Positions 55,974 through 64,000 of a DNA stretch of 64,000 bases are shown one piece after another (positions within the stretch are counted from its first letter, which is position 1; the number at the start of each line of letters is the position of its first letter). Both the position numbers and the translations under genes were made by a program. The DNA is taken from positions 62,001 to 126,000 of the forward strand of contig JAJFJZ010000026.1 of the NCBI GenBank assembly GCA_021773565.1, given 5' to 3'. This DNA is from Gammaproteobacteria bacterium. GTDB lineage: Bacteria; Pseudomonadota; Gammaproteobacteria; Pseudomonadales; Azotimanducaceae. Below the pieces are notes generated by a model that had not been told where the DNA came from, did no database searches, and saw nothing but the letters and a program-made list of their open reading frames with translations.

Positions 55974-56759
55974 TTAACGTCTGATGAGAGGCGCACCGCT
56001 TAAGTGTAAACCACCGTCCAGAATAAGCGTCTCACCCGTAATAATGTCCGCACCAGAAATAAAATATAATATCGCTTCACTGACGGTGTCTGCGGTAGCT
56101 GTTACGCCCAGAGGCGCTGCTTGTTCAAGCCCGCTTTTCATCTTTTCATACGCTTGCCTGCCGAGGCCTTTTTCCAACCACTCGCCCTGAATAAAGCCAG
56201 GGCAAACTGCATTAACCCGAATTTCAGGTCCAAGTGCGCGGGCAAGGGATAGTGTCATGGTGATCAATGCCCCTTTACTCGCAGCATAGGCGATTGAGCT
56301 TCCAACACCCGTGACCGCTGCAATGGATGCCACGTTAACGATACTACCGCACCCTGCCTTTCGCATGGCGGGTTCTACGGCACGCACCATCTGGAAAGCA
56401 CCCACGGTATTTACCGAGTAGATATCTAGAAAGTCCTGTTTACTAAGCCCATCCAGTTGATCATGCGCGCAAAACTTTGTAGTTCCTGCATTGTTAACCA
56501 GTGCATCTATTCGACCCCATTTCTTGCGGGCTGCACTCGCCATCTGTTGGCAATCGGTGTCATCAGCAACGTCTGCCTTGACTAATAGCGTTTCTACGTT
56601 AAAAGCCTGGCAAGCAGCTTCCGTCTTCTGGGCACCCGCTTCATTGTTTGCGTAATTTATCACCACATTACAACCCCGTTCAGCAAACAGGCGGGCGCAA
56701 GCTGCACCCACTCCGGAAGAGGATCCGGTTATAATTGCTACTCCGCCTTCAATGTCCAA
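55974..56759 (-). CDS. short-chain dehydrogenase/reductase
   Basis: 261 aa from a TTG at 56759, supported by AGGGAG 5 bases upstream; a longer frame to 56825 starts with GTG but lacks this. NAD(P)-binding TGSSSGVGAACARLFAERG, NNAGT near 90 and YAASKGAL near 158 are the family motifs. C-terminal GETLILDGGLHLSGAPLIRR resembles 3-oxoacyl-ACP reductase-like SDRs. Divergent from a HAD hydrolase gene. An inverted repeat with a 17-base loop (55940-55970) lies after the stop and may stop transcription weakly. Substrate unknown. Confidence 0.88.
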   Translation of the reverse strand: MDIEGGVAIITGSSSGVGAACARLFAERGCNVVINYANNEAGAQKTEAACQAFNVETLLVKADVADDTDCQQMASAARKKWGRIDALVNNAGTTKFCAHDQLDGLSKQDFLDIYSVNTVGAFQMVRAVEPAMRKAGCGSIVNVASIAAVTGVGSSIAYAASKGALITMTLSLARALGPEIRVNAVCPGFIQGEWLEKGLGRQAYEKMKSGLEQAAPLGVTATADTVSEAILYFISGADIITGETLILDGGLHLSGAPLIRR

Positions 56760-56868
56760 ATGTTTCTCCCTAACTGATACAACATTTATTATTTCGCAAT
56801 GTCTTGATTGTAGACCACTGCCCACTCCAAAATGTAGTCATGCAAAAACCGACCCGTCCGGAGATTAT

Positions 56869-57519
56869 ATGCTAAAAGCTGTTTTGTGGGATTTTGGCGG
56901 AGTATTAACGTCCAGCCCCTTTGAAGCCTTTAATCGCTTCGAACAGGAGCAGGGCCTGCCCGAAAATTTTCTACGGGGGATTAATGCGGTAAATCCACAG
57001 CGTAACGCCTGGGCGCAATTCGAATCCAGCAGTATTGATGCTGAAACTTTTGATGCCGCCTTTGAAAAAGAATCTGCAGCCGCAGGTTATCCCGTACCGG
57101 GTAAAGCAGTGCTCGCCCTGTTAAGTGGCACGCTGCGACCGCGGATGGTCACGGCACTGAAATTATGCGCCACACGTTATCAGGTGGCCTGTCTGACAAA
57201 CAATGTCCGTACCGGTTCAGGTCCCGGAATGGCAGGCTCAACAGACAAAGCTGCTGCTGTAAAAGAGGTGATGGCGCTTTTTGATCTGGTACTGGAATCC
57301 AGTAAGGAAGGGATACGCAAACCCGATCCTGCATTCTATACACTGGCCTGTACTAAACTGGAAATAGCGCCTGAGCAGGCTGTTTTTCTGGATGATCTTG
57401 GTATCAACCTGAAACCGGCCAGGGCATTGGGTATGCAAACCATTAAAGTTATCAATGAAGATCAGGCTCTGCTGGAATTGGCAGAAATTACCGGTCTGGA
57501 TCTGACAATACAAACCTGA
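56869..57519 (+). CDS. HAD-superfamily hydrolase
   Basis: 216 aa from the ATG at 56869, with CGGAGA 5-6 bases upstream; a frame reaching 56752 is rejected. Motifs of the HAD fold are VLWDFGGVLTSSPFEAF with the nucleophile aspartate (D7), CLTNNVRTG for motif 2, EGIRKPDPAFYTLA for the lysine motif and VFLDDLGINLKPARALGM for motif 4. It belongs to HAD-IA proteins such as epoxide-hydrolase N-domain or phosphatase types. Single gene. It may hydrolyse a phosphate ester. Confidence 0.88.
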   Translation: MLKAVLWDFGGVLTSSPFEAFNRFEQEQGLPENFLRGINAVNPQRNAWAQFESSSIDAETFDAAFEKESAAAGYPVPGKAVLALLSGTLRPRMVTALKLCATRYQVACLTNNVRTGSGPGMAGSTDKAAAVKEVMALFDLVLESSKEGIRKPDPAFYTLACTKLEIAPEQAVFLDDLGINLKPARALGMQTIKVINEDQALLELAEITGLDLTIQT

Positions 57520-57541
57520 TCCGGCATAAAACATGGCAAAA

Positions 57542-57787
57542 TTAACCAGCCGCAATCGGGTGCAAAAAATGCACTTCCGAGTTTATTCCTATGCCTTCCA
57601 AAAAAGGTTCATGACAAATCTGCCCGTCGATGGCGACCGAGATACGCTCCGACAACACGCGTCCTATTCCCGGAAATCGCTTGTCTAACAAGCGTACCAG
57701 TTCGCGATACGTGGTAGCGTGCACCTCCACCTGGCGCTGGTTTTCGCAATAAGCCAGCAAGTGATCAGGAAAATAAACCGTAGCCAT
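57542..57787 (-). CDS. MoaD/ThiS-type ubiquitin-like protein ending in AAG
   Basis: 81 aa with the beta-grasp pattern of MoaD/ThiS sulfur carriers (TTYRELVRLLDKRFPGIGRVL and INSEVHFLHPIAAG). The C-terminus is A-A-G, while active sulfur carriers normally end in G-G, so adenylation or sulfur loading may be altered. It follows the molybdenum-hydroxylase subunit by 17 bases on the same strand, so it could act in maturation of that enzyme or as a specialised carrier. Function not assigned. Confidence 0.75.
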   Translation of the reverse strand: MATVYFPDHLLAYCENQRQVEVHATTYRELVRLLDKRFPGIGRVLSERISVAIDGQICHEPFLEGIGINSEVHFLHPIAAG

Positions 57788-57804
57788 CAGCAGACATTAA
57801 GCAT

Positions 57805-60063
57805 CTATGCGCCATCAATGGATTCGAGTACCCGTGACGGCGACAAGGGCAGCTCGGTAATGCGCACTCCAATGGCATCTCGCACTGCATTAGCTACGGC
57901 GGCAAGAGGCGCTACGATGGGCGTCTCGCCCACCCCTCTCACTCCGTATGGGTGAGCGGTATTTGCAACTTCCACAATGTGCGTATCTATTTTTGGCAGG
58001 TCTGAAGCCACCGGAATCCTGTAATCCAGAAATCCCGCATTTTGCATTACACCTTTTTCATCATAAATGTATTCTTCATTCAGGGCCCAGCCGATACCCT
58101 GGGCCGCACCACCTTGTAGTTGTCCTTCTACATAAGCCGGATGGATTGCTTTACCAGCATCCTGAATAGCGGTGAATCCAATCACATCCGTCTTACCCGT
58201 TTCCCGGTCCACGGCAACTTCCGCTATGTTCACGGAAAACCCGGGTCCAGCGCCTTTTGCATTAAGCGAGGCACGACCCAATAGCGGACCGCCTGTTCTT
58301 CCTGAATTTGCCGCTATCCGGGCAAGACTGAGCGGTTCAACATCTGCATTCACACCAGGCATCGGTATGGCATGACCGTTCTGCCAGTCTACCTGATCCT
58401 CATCCAGCTCCCAGGTGGCCGCTGCACGCTGCTTAGCCTGGGAAATTATGTCCTGTGCAGCCTGTATAACGGCCATTCCGGTAGCAAACGTGACGCGGCT
58501 ACCGCCTGTCACATTGGTGTAACCGGCATTTTCTGTATCTGCTACCACCACACGCACCTTCTCGTAGGGCACACCGAGGGTTTCTGCTGCCATTAATGCC
58601 ATAGAAGCCCGAGACCCTCCTATATCAGGATTACCCTCAATTACCATTACGGTGCCATTTTCATTTATATGCACTTCGGCGCTGGATTGCATACCTACGT
58701 TGAACCAGAATCCGGCAGCAACTCCGCGACCCTGCCCTTCTTTCAAGGCACGGGTGTAATTGGGATGTTGTTTTGCCACTTCAAGGCATTCACGAAATCC
58801 GATAGCATTGAATTTTGGCCCATAAGCCGCCTGAACCCCCTCCTCAACTGCATTAACCAGACGCAGCTCAAGAGGATCCATTTCCAGTTTTCGGGCGAGT
58901 TCATCCATCAAACTTTCGCAGGCATACATTGCCTGGGGCGCACCAGGTGCCCTGTAGGCTGCTACTTTGGGCTTGTTAACTACCACATCGAATCCCTCGA
59001 TGTAAAAGTTAGCAACCTTGTACGGCGTAAATATACACATTGCGCCGGGCATTATTGCACTGCCTTTAAATGCGCCGGCCTCAAACGCCATCCAGCAACT
59101 CATTGCAGTAAGAGTGCCATCAGAACGTGCGCCTATCTTAACCCTGGTATGAGAGGCGGACGCAGGACCAGAAGCCCTGAAAACCTCATCCCTGTCCATT
59201 ACCATTTTTACTGGCCGACCACTAATACGGGATAACAATATTGCAACCGGCTCTTGATAAACTACTGTTTTGCCTCCAAATCCCCCGCCAATTTCACTGG
59301 GTATAACCTTGATATCACACAAGTCCATATTCAGAACTTTGGCCGATGCTGCACGCACATCAAAATGCCCCTGGGTGGAACACCACAATGTTGCCTGACC
59401 GCCCTCGTTTATAGATGCCAGACAAGCATGTGGTTCGATATATCCCTGGTGCACTGTGGGTGTGCGAAACTCACTCTCTACAATAATGTCCGCTTCCAAA
59501 AAACCCTGTTCTATGTCACCCCGTTTAAACTCTATTCGGGAGGCAATGTTACTTGGGTATTTAGGTTTTGGATCTACGCCCTGGGTAAACATGGATTCAT
59601 CAAGAATTGCAGCATCTTCAGCCATCGCGGCATCCAGCGTCATGACAGGATCCAGTATTTCATATTCCACCTGTATCAAGGCGAGTGCCTCAACTGCAAG
59701 TTCTCGCGTACGCGCGGCAACTGCAGCCACTGCATGTCCATGATACAAAACCTTGTTCCGCGCCATTATATTGGCTGCAAGATCCTTATAATCTCCGCCT
59801 CCCTCGCCACCCATTGATCCACTGCTTACTTCCGGAAAATCGTTCCCGCTGACGGCCGCATAGATACCATCCAGCAAACGTACCTGGCTCAGGTCAATTT
59901 TCTTGATAATTGCATGGGCATGGGGACTTCTTAAAACTACTCCGTGAATCATTCCTGGCAAATTGGCATCAGCACCATAATTGGCACGGCCAGTAACCTT
60001 GTCTACGCCATCTGGACGCACCGGCCGTGTGCCAATATATTTAAAATTTACCGCTTCACTCAT
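57805..60063 (-). CDS. xanthine dehydrogenase-family molybdopterin-binding subunit
   Basis: 752 aa. Two aldehyde-oxidase type domains bind the molybdenum cofactor: GGGFGGKTVVYQEPVA near 263, AYRAPGAPQAMYACESLMDEL near 363, and the C-terminal active-site loop RGVGETPIVAP with the catalytic glutamate near 725. This oxygen-insensitive molybdenum hydroxylase subunit hydroxylates a heterocycle or aldehyde using water. The CODH-specific AYRCSFR loop is absent, so carbon monoxide is not the substrate. Encoded last of three subunits, each overlapping the next by 4 bases. The substrate (purine, nicotinate, aldehyde) cannot be told. Confidence 0.93.
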   Translation of the reverse strand: MSEAVNFKYIGTRPVRPDGVDKVTGRANYGADANLPGMIHGVVLRSPHAHAIIKKIDLSQVRLLDGIYAAVSGNDFPEVSSGSMGGEGGGDYKDLAANIMARNKVLYHGHAVAAVAARTRELAVEALALIQVEYEILDPVMTLDAAMAEDAAILDESMFTQGVDPKPKYPSNIASRIEFKRGDIEQGFLEADIIVESEFRTPTVHQGYIEPHACLASINEGGQATLWCSTQGHFDVRAASAKVLNMDLCDIKVIPSEIGGGFGGKTVVYQEPVAILLSRISGRPVKMVMDRDEVFRASGPASASHTRVKIGARSDGTLTAMSCWMAFEAGAFKGSAIMPGAMCIFTPYKVANFYIEGFDVVVNKPKVAAYRAPGAPQAMYACESLMDELARKLEMDPLELRLVNAVEEGVQAAYGPKFNAIGFRECLEVAKQHPNYTRALKEGQGRGVAAGFWFNVGMQSSAEVHINENGTVMVIEGNPDIGGSRASMALMAAETLGVPYEKVRVVVADTENAGYTNVTGGSRVTFATGMAVIQAAQDIISQAKQRAAATWELDEDQVDWQNGHAIPMPGVNADVEPLSLARIAANSGRTGGPLLGRASLNAKGAGPGFSVNIAEVAVDRETGKTDVIGFTAIQDAGKAIHPAYVEGQLQGGAAQGIGWALNEEYIYDEKGVMQNAGFLDYRIPVASDLPKIDTHIVEVANTAHPYGVRGVGETPIVAPLAAVANAVRDAIGVRITELPLSPSRVLESIDGA

Positions 60064-60560
60064 GCCGGTTCTCCTGCATTTTTATCAGCTTTTGCCATCT
60101 GTTGAGCTACGTCCTGTACGGCCGTAATGATCTTGTCATAACCCGTACATCGACACAGGTTTCCTGCCAACCAATAACGGATTTCCGATTCACTGGGAAG
60201 CGGGTTTTTCTCAAGGAGTGCTTTTATAGCAACCACATAACCAGGGGTACACACTCCACACTGTAATGCAGCATGTTCTAACAGGGCCTGCTGGATTGGA
60301 TGCAGGGTATCTCCATTCGCCACACCTTCAATAGTTCCAACAGATTTACCCTGAACCTCAGCAGCCAGTGTCAGGCAGGAACACACCAGCCTGTCGTCCA
60401 GCATAACAGAACAAGCGCCGCAATCACCGGTAGTACAGCCTTCCTTGGTTCCAGTTAGATTCAATTCATCGCGCAACACATTCAGGAGACTCTGTTGGGG
60501 CTCACACAGAAACTCCACGGGCTCGCCATTGACTGAAGCACTTACATGCATTTTGCTCAC
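60060..60560 (-). CDS. [2Fe-2S]-binding subunit of the molybdenum hydroxylase
   Basis: 166 aa. The plant-type ferredoxin cluster is seen as CTTGDCGACSVML with a following C, and the second all-helical [2Fe-2S] domain as CGVCTPG and CRCTGY. It passes electrons from the molybdenum site to FAD in the partner subunits. Start and stop overlap the neighbours by 4 bases each. Confidence 0.95.
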   Translation of the reverse strand: MSKMHVSASVNGEPVEFLCEPQQSLLNVLRDELNLTGTKEGCTTGDCGACSVMLDDRLVCSCLTLAAEVQGKSVGTIEGVANGDTLHPIQQALLEHAALQCGVCTPGYVVAIKALLEKNPLPSESEIRYWLAGNLCRCTGYDKIITAVQDVAQQMAKADKNAGEPA

Positions 60561-61441
60561 TCAGCCTCTCCTTTCACTCTATTTGCCGCTATTAATGCTG
60601 CGCGCCGGGTAAGCACGCCAACTACTTTTCGTCGGAACTCTTTCGTGCCACGCTTATCGCTTATCGGTCGCGCCGCAGCGCTGCTCGCCTGAGCAGCAGC
60701 TTGTAATGCAACTTCATCCACAGATGAGCCAATCAGTGCCTGGGCGGCTTCCGGCACCAGCAGCGTAGTTACCGCCACTGCAGAAATTGCCACGGTTGCA
60801 TCCACACACACACCCTCATCATCTAGAGTTATAGAAACACCGGCTCCCACGACGGCGATATCCATTTCCGTTCTGGGTATAAATCGCAAGTAAGCATCCG
60901 ATGTATTGGCATTTGGTTTGGGAAGTTTTAATCCCAACAGTATTTCACCGGGTTTCAGGGCATTACGACCGACGCCGGTAACAAAATCTTCTACCGGCAA
61001 CTCCCGGGAGCCCGATTTACCCGCAATCATGCAGATGGCCTTATTGGCGTAAAGTGCCGCGATAGTATCCCCGGCGGGTGATGCATTACACAGGTTACCA
61101 CCTAGAGTTGCCTTGCCCTGAATTTGTGTGGAACCAATGAGATCCGCTGATTCTATTAGGCCTGGAAACATCTCTTTAAGCGCCAGATTTTCATATAGTT
61201 GCGCGCATACAATCGTAGCTCCTATAAACGCACTATCACCTTTTAGCGAGATGGTTTGGGTTTCCCGAATATTTTTAACATCCAGAAAAGTACGTGGTTC
61301 AGAATCTCCTGCCTTGAGTTGTACCAGAACATCAGTTCCACCTGCGAAAATCTGTATTCTTTGCCCCGCATTTTTATGTTGCTCAAGAACCGCGAGTGCA
61401 TCCGCCAGATTATCCGGCGCTGCGTATGCAAACGACCCCAT
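60557..61441 (-). CDS. FAD-binding subunit of the molybdenum hydroxylase
   Basis: 294 aa of the FAD-binding PCMH/xanthine-dehydrogenase medium-subunit type: FAGGTDVLVQLKAG near residue 34 and GNLCNASPAGDTIAALYA near 110, with a C-terminal CO-dehydrogenase flavoprotein domain. First gene of the three-subunit operon; divergent from pepQ with 173 bases between. An inverted repeat GCTTGT / ACAAGC (61500-61530) lies in that gap. Confidence 0.93.
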   Translation of the reverse strand: MGSFAYAAPDNLADALAVLEQHKNAGQRIQIFAGGTDVLVQLKAGDSEPRTFLDVKNIRETQTISLKGDSAFIGATIVCAQLYENLALKEMFPGLIESADLIGSTQIQGKATLGGNLCNASPAGDTIAALYANKAICMIAGKSGSRELPVEDFVTGVGRNALKPGEILLGLKLPKPNANTSDAYLRFIPRTEMDIAVVGAGVSITLDDEGVCVDATVAISAVAVTTLLVPEAAQALIGSSVDEVALQAAAQASSAAARPISDKRGTKEFRRKVVGVLTRRAALIAANRVKGEAE

Positions 61442-61614
61442 ATACTTCCTCCAAAACCAGGTGAGTTATTGCCAGTAGGTATACCACGTTACAACGATTG
61501 CTTGTATCTCTAATCAGATAGGGAACAAGCGTGTTAAGATTCCAACTCATTTTTCGGGGAACAGTGACAAGACCGTTCACCGTCGAGCGTTAACCACCAA
61601 TAGGCTACCAGCAG

Positions 61615-62961
61615 ATGACATTATACAAAACCCATCTCCAGAAATTACAGTCCGGATGGGAACAAGCCATGTCCGAGACCGGTTTTGAAACAATTTTTGT
61701 AACTGCCGGTAGTTCAAGCCCCTATTTCCTTGATGATCAGTCTCCGCCCTTTCGACTCAACCCTCATTTTGCACACTGGATTCCAGACCTGGATCTTCAA
61801 AATAGTGTACTGGTCATAACACCGGGTGATAAACCCAGGCTTATGCTCTACCGACCGGACGATTATTGGCATGCCAGCACAAGCATACCCAATGAAATTT
61901 ATGAAAACTTCGATGTTCAGAGGTATAACGAACTCGGTCAACTCGCGCAGGCCACGCAAGCACATCAGGCAAAGACCAATAGAAGCGCATGTATTGGGGA
62001 ACAAGGCATCGAACCTGATGAATCGGGTTCCAACCTGCCCCGGTCCGAACAGAATCCGCCTGCCCTGATAAGCACCCTGCACTACCAACGTGCATACAAA
62101 AGCACTTACGAAATTGATTGCCTGAGACAGGCCTCCTCAAAGGCTGTCCTGGGGCATTTCGCAGCAGAAAAAGAATTTCAGGCAGGGGGAAGTGAGTTCG
62201 AAATACACCTGGCATATCTATTGGCGAGCAAACAGGTTGAATCCGACTTGCCATATGGAAATATCGTAGCGCTCAATGAACATGCCGCTACGCTCCACTA
62301 CCAACACTACCAGCAAGAAGCAGTTGCGGATCGTCGAAGCTTCCTAATTGATGCCGGTGCGCGCCATATGGGTTATGCGTCCGACATTACCCGTACTTAT
62401 GCTGCCAGGAGTAGCAGTGATTTTGCCAGTCTTATAACAGCACTTGACGCGCGACAGAGAGAATTGGTTGGCATGGTTAAACCCGGGCTCAACTATTATG
62501 ATCTGCACGTAAAGATGCACTATTTAATAGCTGATATTCTGGTCGAGTTCGGAATTGTGAAGTGTGATGCGGAGACGGCATTTGAAAGAGAAATCACGGA
62601 CACATTTTTTCCGCATGGCGTCGGGCATTTTCTGGGTCTGCAAACACACGATGTAGGGGGATGGTTGGGTAGTTCCTCGGAATTTACTAATAACCCGCCC
62701 AAACGATTCCCTGCGCTGCGACTAACACGCGATGTTGAAGCCGGACAGGTGTTTACTATAGAACCTGGTATTTACTTCATTCCACTGTTACTGGAATCGC
62801 TGAAGAACAGCAAAATGGCAGACTTGATTAGTTGGAAAACAGTAGATCAATTTGTTCCTTTTGGTGGAATTCGTATCGAAGACAATATACTGGTTACCGA
62901 GCAGGGCTTTGAAAATTTAACTCGTAATGCATTCGCAGCGTTGACAGACAGCAAGGGATAG
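61615..62961 (+). CDS. pepQ: Xaa-Pro dipeptidase
   Basis: 448 aa with the pita-bread metallopeptidase fold. Metal ligands are visible in DAGARHMGYASDIT, FPHGVGHFLGLQTHDVGGW, TIEPGIYFIP and GIRIEDNILVT. This matches the PepQ/prolidase family, which hydrolyses Xaa-Pro dipeptides. The N-terminal domain (about 1-160) is the creatinase-like part. The gene is 5 bases upstream of a DPP IV-like gene on the same strand, forming a proline-peptide degrading pair. The ribosome site is weak. Confidence 0.94.
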   Translation: MTLYKTHLQKLQSGWEQAMSETGFETIFVTAGSSSPYFLDDQSPPFRLNPHFAHWIPDLDLQNSVLVITPGDKPRLMLYRPDDYWHASTSIPNEIYENFDVQRYNELGQLAQATQAHQAKTNRSACIGEQGIEPDESGSNLPRSEQNPPALISTLHYQRAYKSTYEIDCLRQASSKAVLGHFAAEKEFQAGGSEFEIHLAYLLASKQVESDLPYGNIVALNEHAATLHYQHYQQEAVADRRSFLIDAGARHMGYASDITRTYAARSSSDFASLITALDARQRELVGMVKPGLNYYDLHVKMHYLIADILVEFGIVKCDAETAFEREITDTFFPHGVGHFLGLQTHDVGGWLGSSSEFTNNPPKRFPALRLTRDVEAGQVFTIEPGIYFIPLLLESLKNSKMADLISWKTVDQFVPFGGIRIEDNILVTEQGFENLTRNAFAALTDSKG

Positions 62962-62966
62962 GCGCA

Positions 62967-64000
62967 ATGCTCGAACTAAGCATCGAACAGGTCTTTGGTA
63001 AAATCCCTCTGGATGGCAGCCTGCCGATTCAGCCCGGTTTTTCTCCTGATGGCTTGCAACTGGCGTTTCTGCAGCAAGGTAGAGATGACCGTGAGCGATT
63101 GGACCTTTGGAACTTTGACCTCCACACAAAAACCAGCCAGGAGCTGGTCAACGTCTCTACAATGCCACAGTTCTCCAAAAATTCGGGACGAATTAAAACG
63201 GATGAAGAAAAAGCGGAAGCAGAACGCAGGAGAATGTTCAATTCAGGAATAACTTCCTATTTTTGGCATCCGGATGGCAATGCGATTTTGTTTCCCGTGG
63301 ACGGCGCTTTGTATATATTTTTGTTAGCCTCAAAATCCGTTCGCTGCATTACGCCTGAGGGTACTCGACAAACTGATTTTACAATCTCGCCGACGGGCAA
63401 CCAGCTTACCTATGTACGCGGTGGAGAACTATACCTGTGTTTAGTTGCCGATGGGACAGAAACACGGCTTACTCATAGTGCTAGTGCTACCTGCACGAAT
63501 GGCCTGGCTAGCTTCATCGCGCAAGAAGAAATGCACTTGTTCGAAGGACATTGGTGGGCACCGGACGGCCATTCAATTGTGTATATGGAAAATGATACCA
63601 GCAAGATTCCTGTATCACAGCGCTACGAAATAGATGCCGATAAATTCCACAGCTACTCCCAACGATACTCCTATGCTGGCGCACAGAATGTGCGAACCCT
63701 ATTGAAATTAATCAATACTGAAACGATGCAGACCAGGGTCATTCAGTACCATACAAGCGGAGATACCAAACAGGCACCCTATCTTGCCAGAGTGCATTTT
63801 ACACCTGATTCAAAACATCTGTTTTTACAGGTTCAGAGCCGCGACCAAAAAACACTGGAGTTGCTTGCCTATTCCATCGATTCGGAAAGGCTTCAAACTG
63901 TGCTGAAAGAAAACCACTCTACCTGGATAAATTTGCATAACAACCTGCGATTTCTACATGTTCGGGAGCAATCTGACGAGCTCAAGTTTTTGTGGACGTC
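62967..64000 (+). CDS. dipeptidyl peptidase IV-like S9 peptidase, N-terminal part
   Basis: The frame opens at ATG 62967 and runs past the window edge; 344 residues are visible. No signal peptide is seen. Beta-propeller repeats (PDGNAILFPVDGALYIF, SPTGNQLTYVRGGELYL) and the DPP IV Glu-Glu signature with FIAQEEM, followed by GHWWAPDGHSIVYMEND, mark the substrate-binding propeller. The catalytic domain lies outside. Such enzymes release Xaa-Pro dipeptides from peptide ends, and the neighbouring PepQ would cut those dipeptides. Confidence 0.88.
   Translation, partial: MLELSIEQVFGKIPLDGSLPIQPGFSPDGLQLAFLQQGRDDRERLDLWNFDLHTKTSQELVNVSTMPQFSKNSGRIKTDEEKAEAERRRMFNSGITSYFWHPDGNAILFPVDGALYIFLLASKSVRCITPEGTRQTDFTISPTGNQLTYVRGGELYLCLVADGTETRLTHSASATCTNGLASFIAQEEMHLFEGHWWAPDGHSIVYMENDTSKIPVSQRYEIDADKFHSYSQRYSYAGAQNVRTLLKLINTETMQTRVIQYHTSGDTKQAPYLARVHFTPDSKHLFLQVQSRDQKTLELLAYSIDSERLQTVLKENHSTWINLHNNLRFLHVREQSDELKFLWT

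Noticed and set aside
56752-56868. 39-codon extension of the HAD hydrolase
   Set aside because: The ATG at 56869 has a good ribosome site and begins directly at the conserved core.
57805-60063. Carbon monoxide dehydrogenase large subunit
   Set aside because: The CODH-specific AYRCSFR loop is absent; the protein has AYRAPGAP.

Overview
The window is 64 kb of densely packed bacterial chromosome with moderate GC, about 58 protein genes and two tRNA-Leu genes. The gene content points to a gammaproteobacterium, probably a free-living aerobic marine one. Evidence is the uvrC-gacA pair, csrA, a TonB2-like TtpC/ExbB/ExbD/TonB/TPR/DUF3450 cluster, a caa3-type oxidase, class II fumarase, DUF1631 next to a PilZ gene, and a rimK/retropepsin locus. 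The genus is not assigned. I see no insertion sequence, prophage, CRISPR array or integron. Most genes look like core or slowly exchanged chromosome.

Layout. 1-5.8 kb: the tail of a TauE/SafE transporter, pyruvate kinase, and a DNA-repair-like pair (Fe-S helicase fused to a nuclease, plus a FAN1-like VRR-NUC protein). 5.8-9.2 kb: csrA, fumC and rmuC. 9.2-18.3 kb: a lipid-flavoured block on the minus strand (serine hydrolase, WS/DGAT acyltransferase, TPR lipoprotein, two-subunit biotin-dependent acyl-CoA carboxylase, and a 50-aa membrane peptide). 18.5-29 kb: respiration. A caa3 oxidase operon (coxB with two haem c sites, coxA, two subunit III paralogues, subunit IV) lies opposite a cyoE-led operon that carries a periplasmic membrane-anchored protein, a two-domain multicopper oxidase and a cupredoxin. 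29-33 kb: tRNA-Leu(UAG), an exported arginase-like protein, an exported SAM hydroxide adenosyltransferase, an SDR and a cysteine-repeat secreted protein. 33.2-35.7 kb: a rimK, deacylase and retropepsin operon. 35.7-41 kb: zntB, mscS, tRNA-Leu(UAA), pgsA, uvrC and gacA. 41-46.7 kb: divergent acyl-CoA dehydrogenases, an HDOD-histidine kinase and pyrF. 46.9-50.5 kb: PilZ, DUF1631 and ribE. 50.5-55.7 kb: the TonB energy-transduction operon. 55.9-61.4 kb: an SDR, a HAD hydrolase, a MoaD-like protein and a three-subunit molybdenum hydroxylase. 61.6-64 kb: pepQ and the start of a DPP IV-like peptidase.

How the genes connect. CsrA and GacA are the two ends of the Gac/Csr switch, and the PilZ and DUF1631 genes point to cyclic-di-GMP signalling. 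The cyoE product (haem O) could feed the neighbouring oxidase, and the anchored copper proteins may exchange copper or electrons with it. PepQ and the DPP IV homologue fit together in degrading proline-containing peptides.

Start codons were chosen by Shine-Dalgarno spacing where possible. Several genes start at TTG or GTG, and three of the junctions are stop/start overlaps of the form TTGA. The best candidates for new biology are the copper/oxidase accessory module (26.0-29.0 kb), the in-frame 18-bp repeat peptide inside the cox operon (20.23-20.34 kb), the exported arginase-like/SAM-hydrolase pair (29.2-31.1 kb) and the eight-module cysteine-repeat protein (32.2-33.1 kb).
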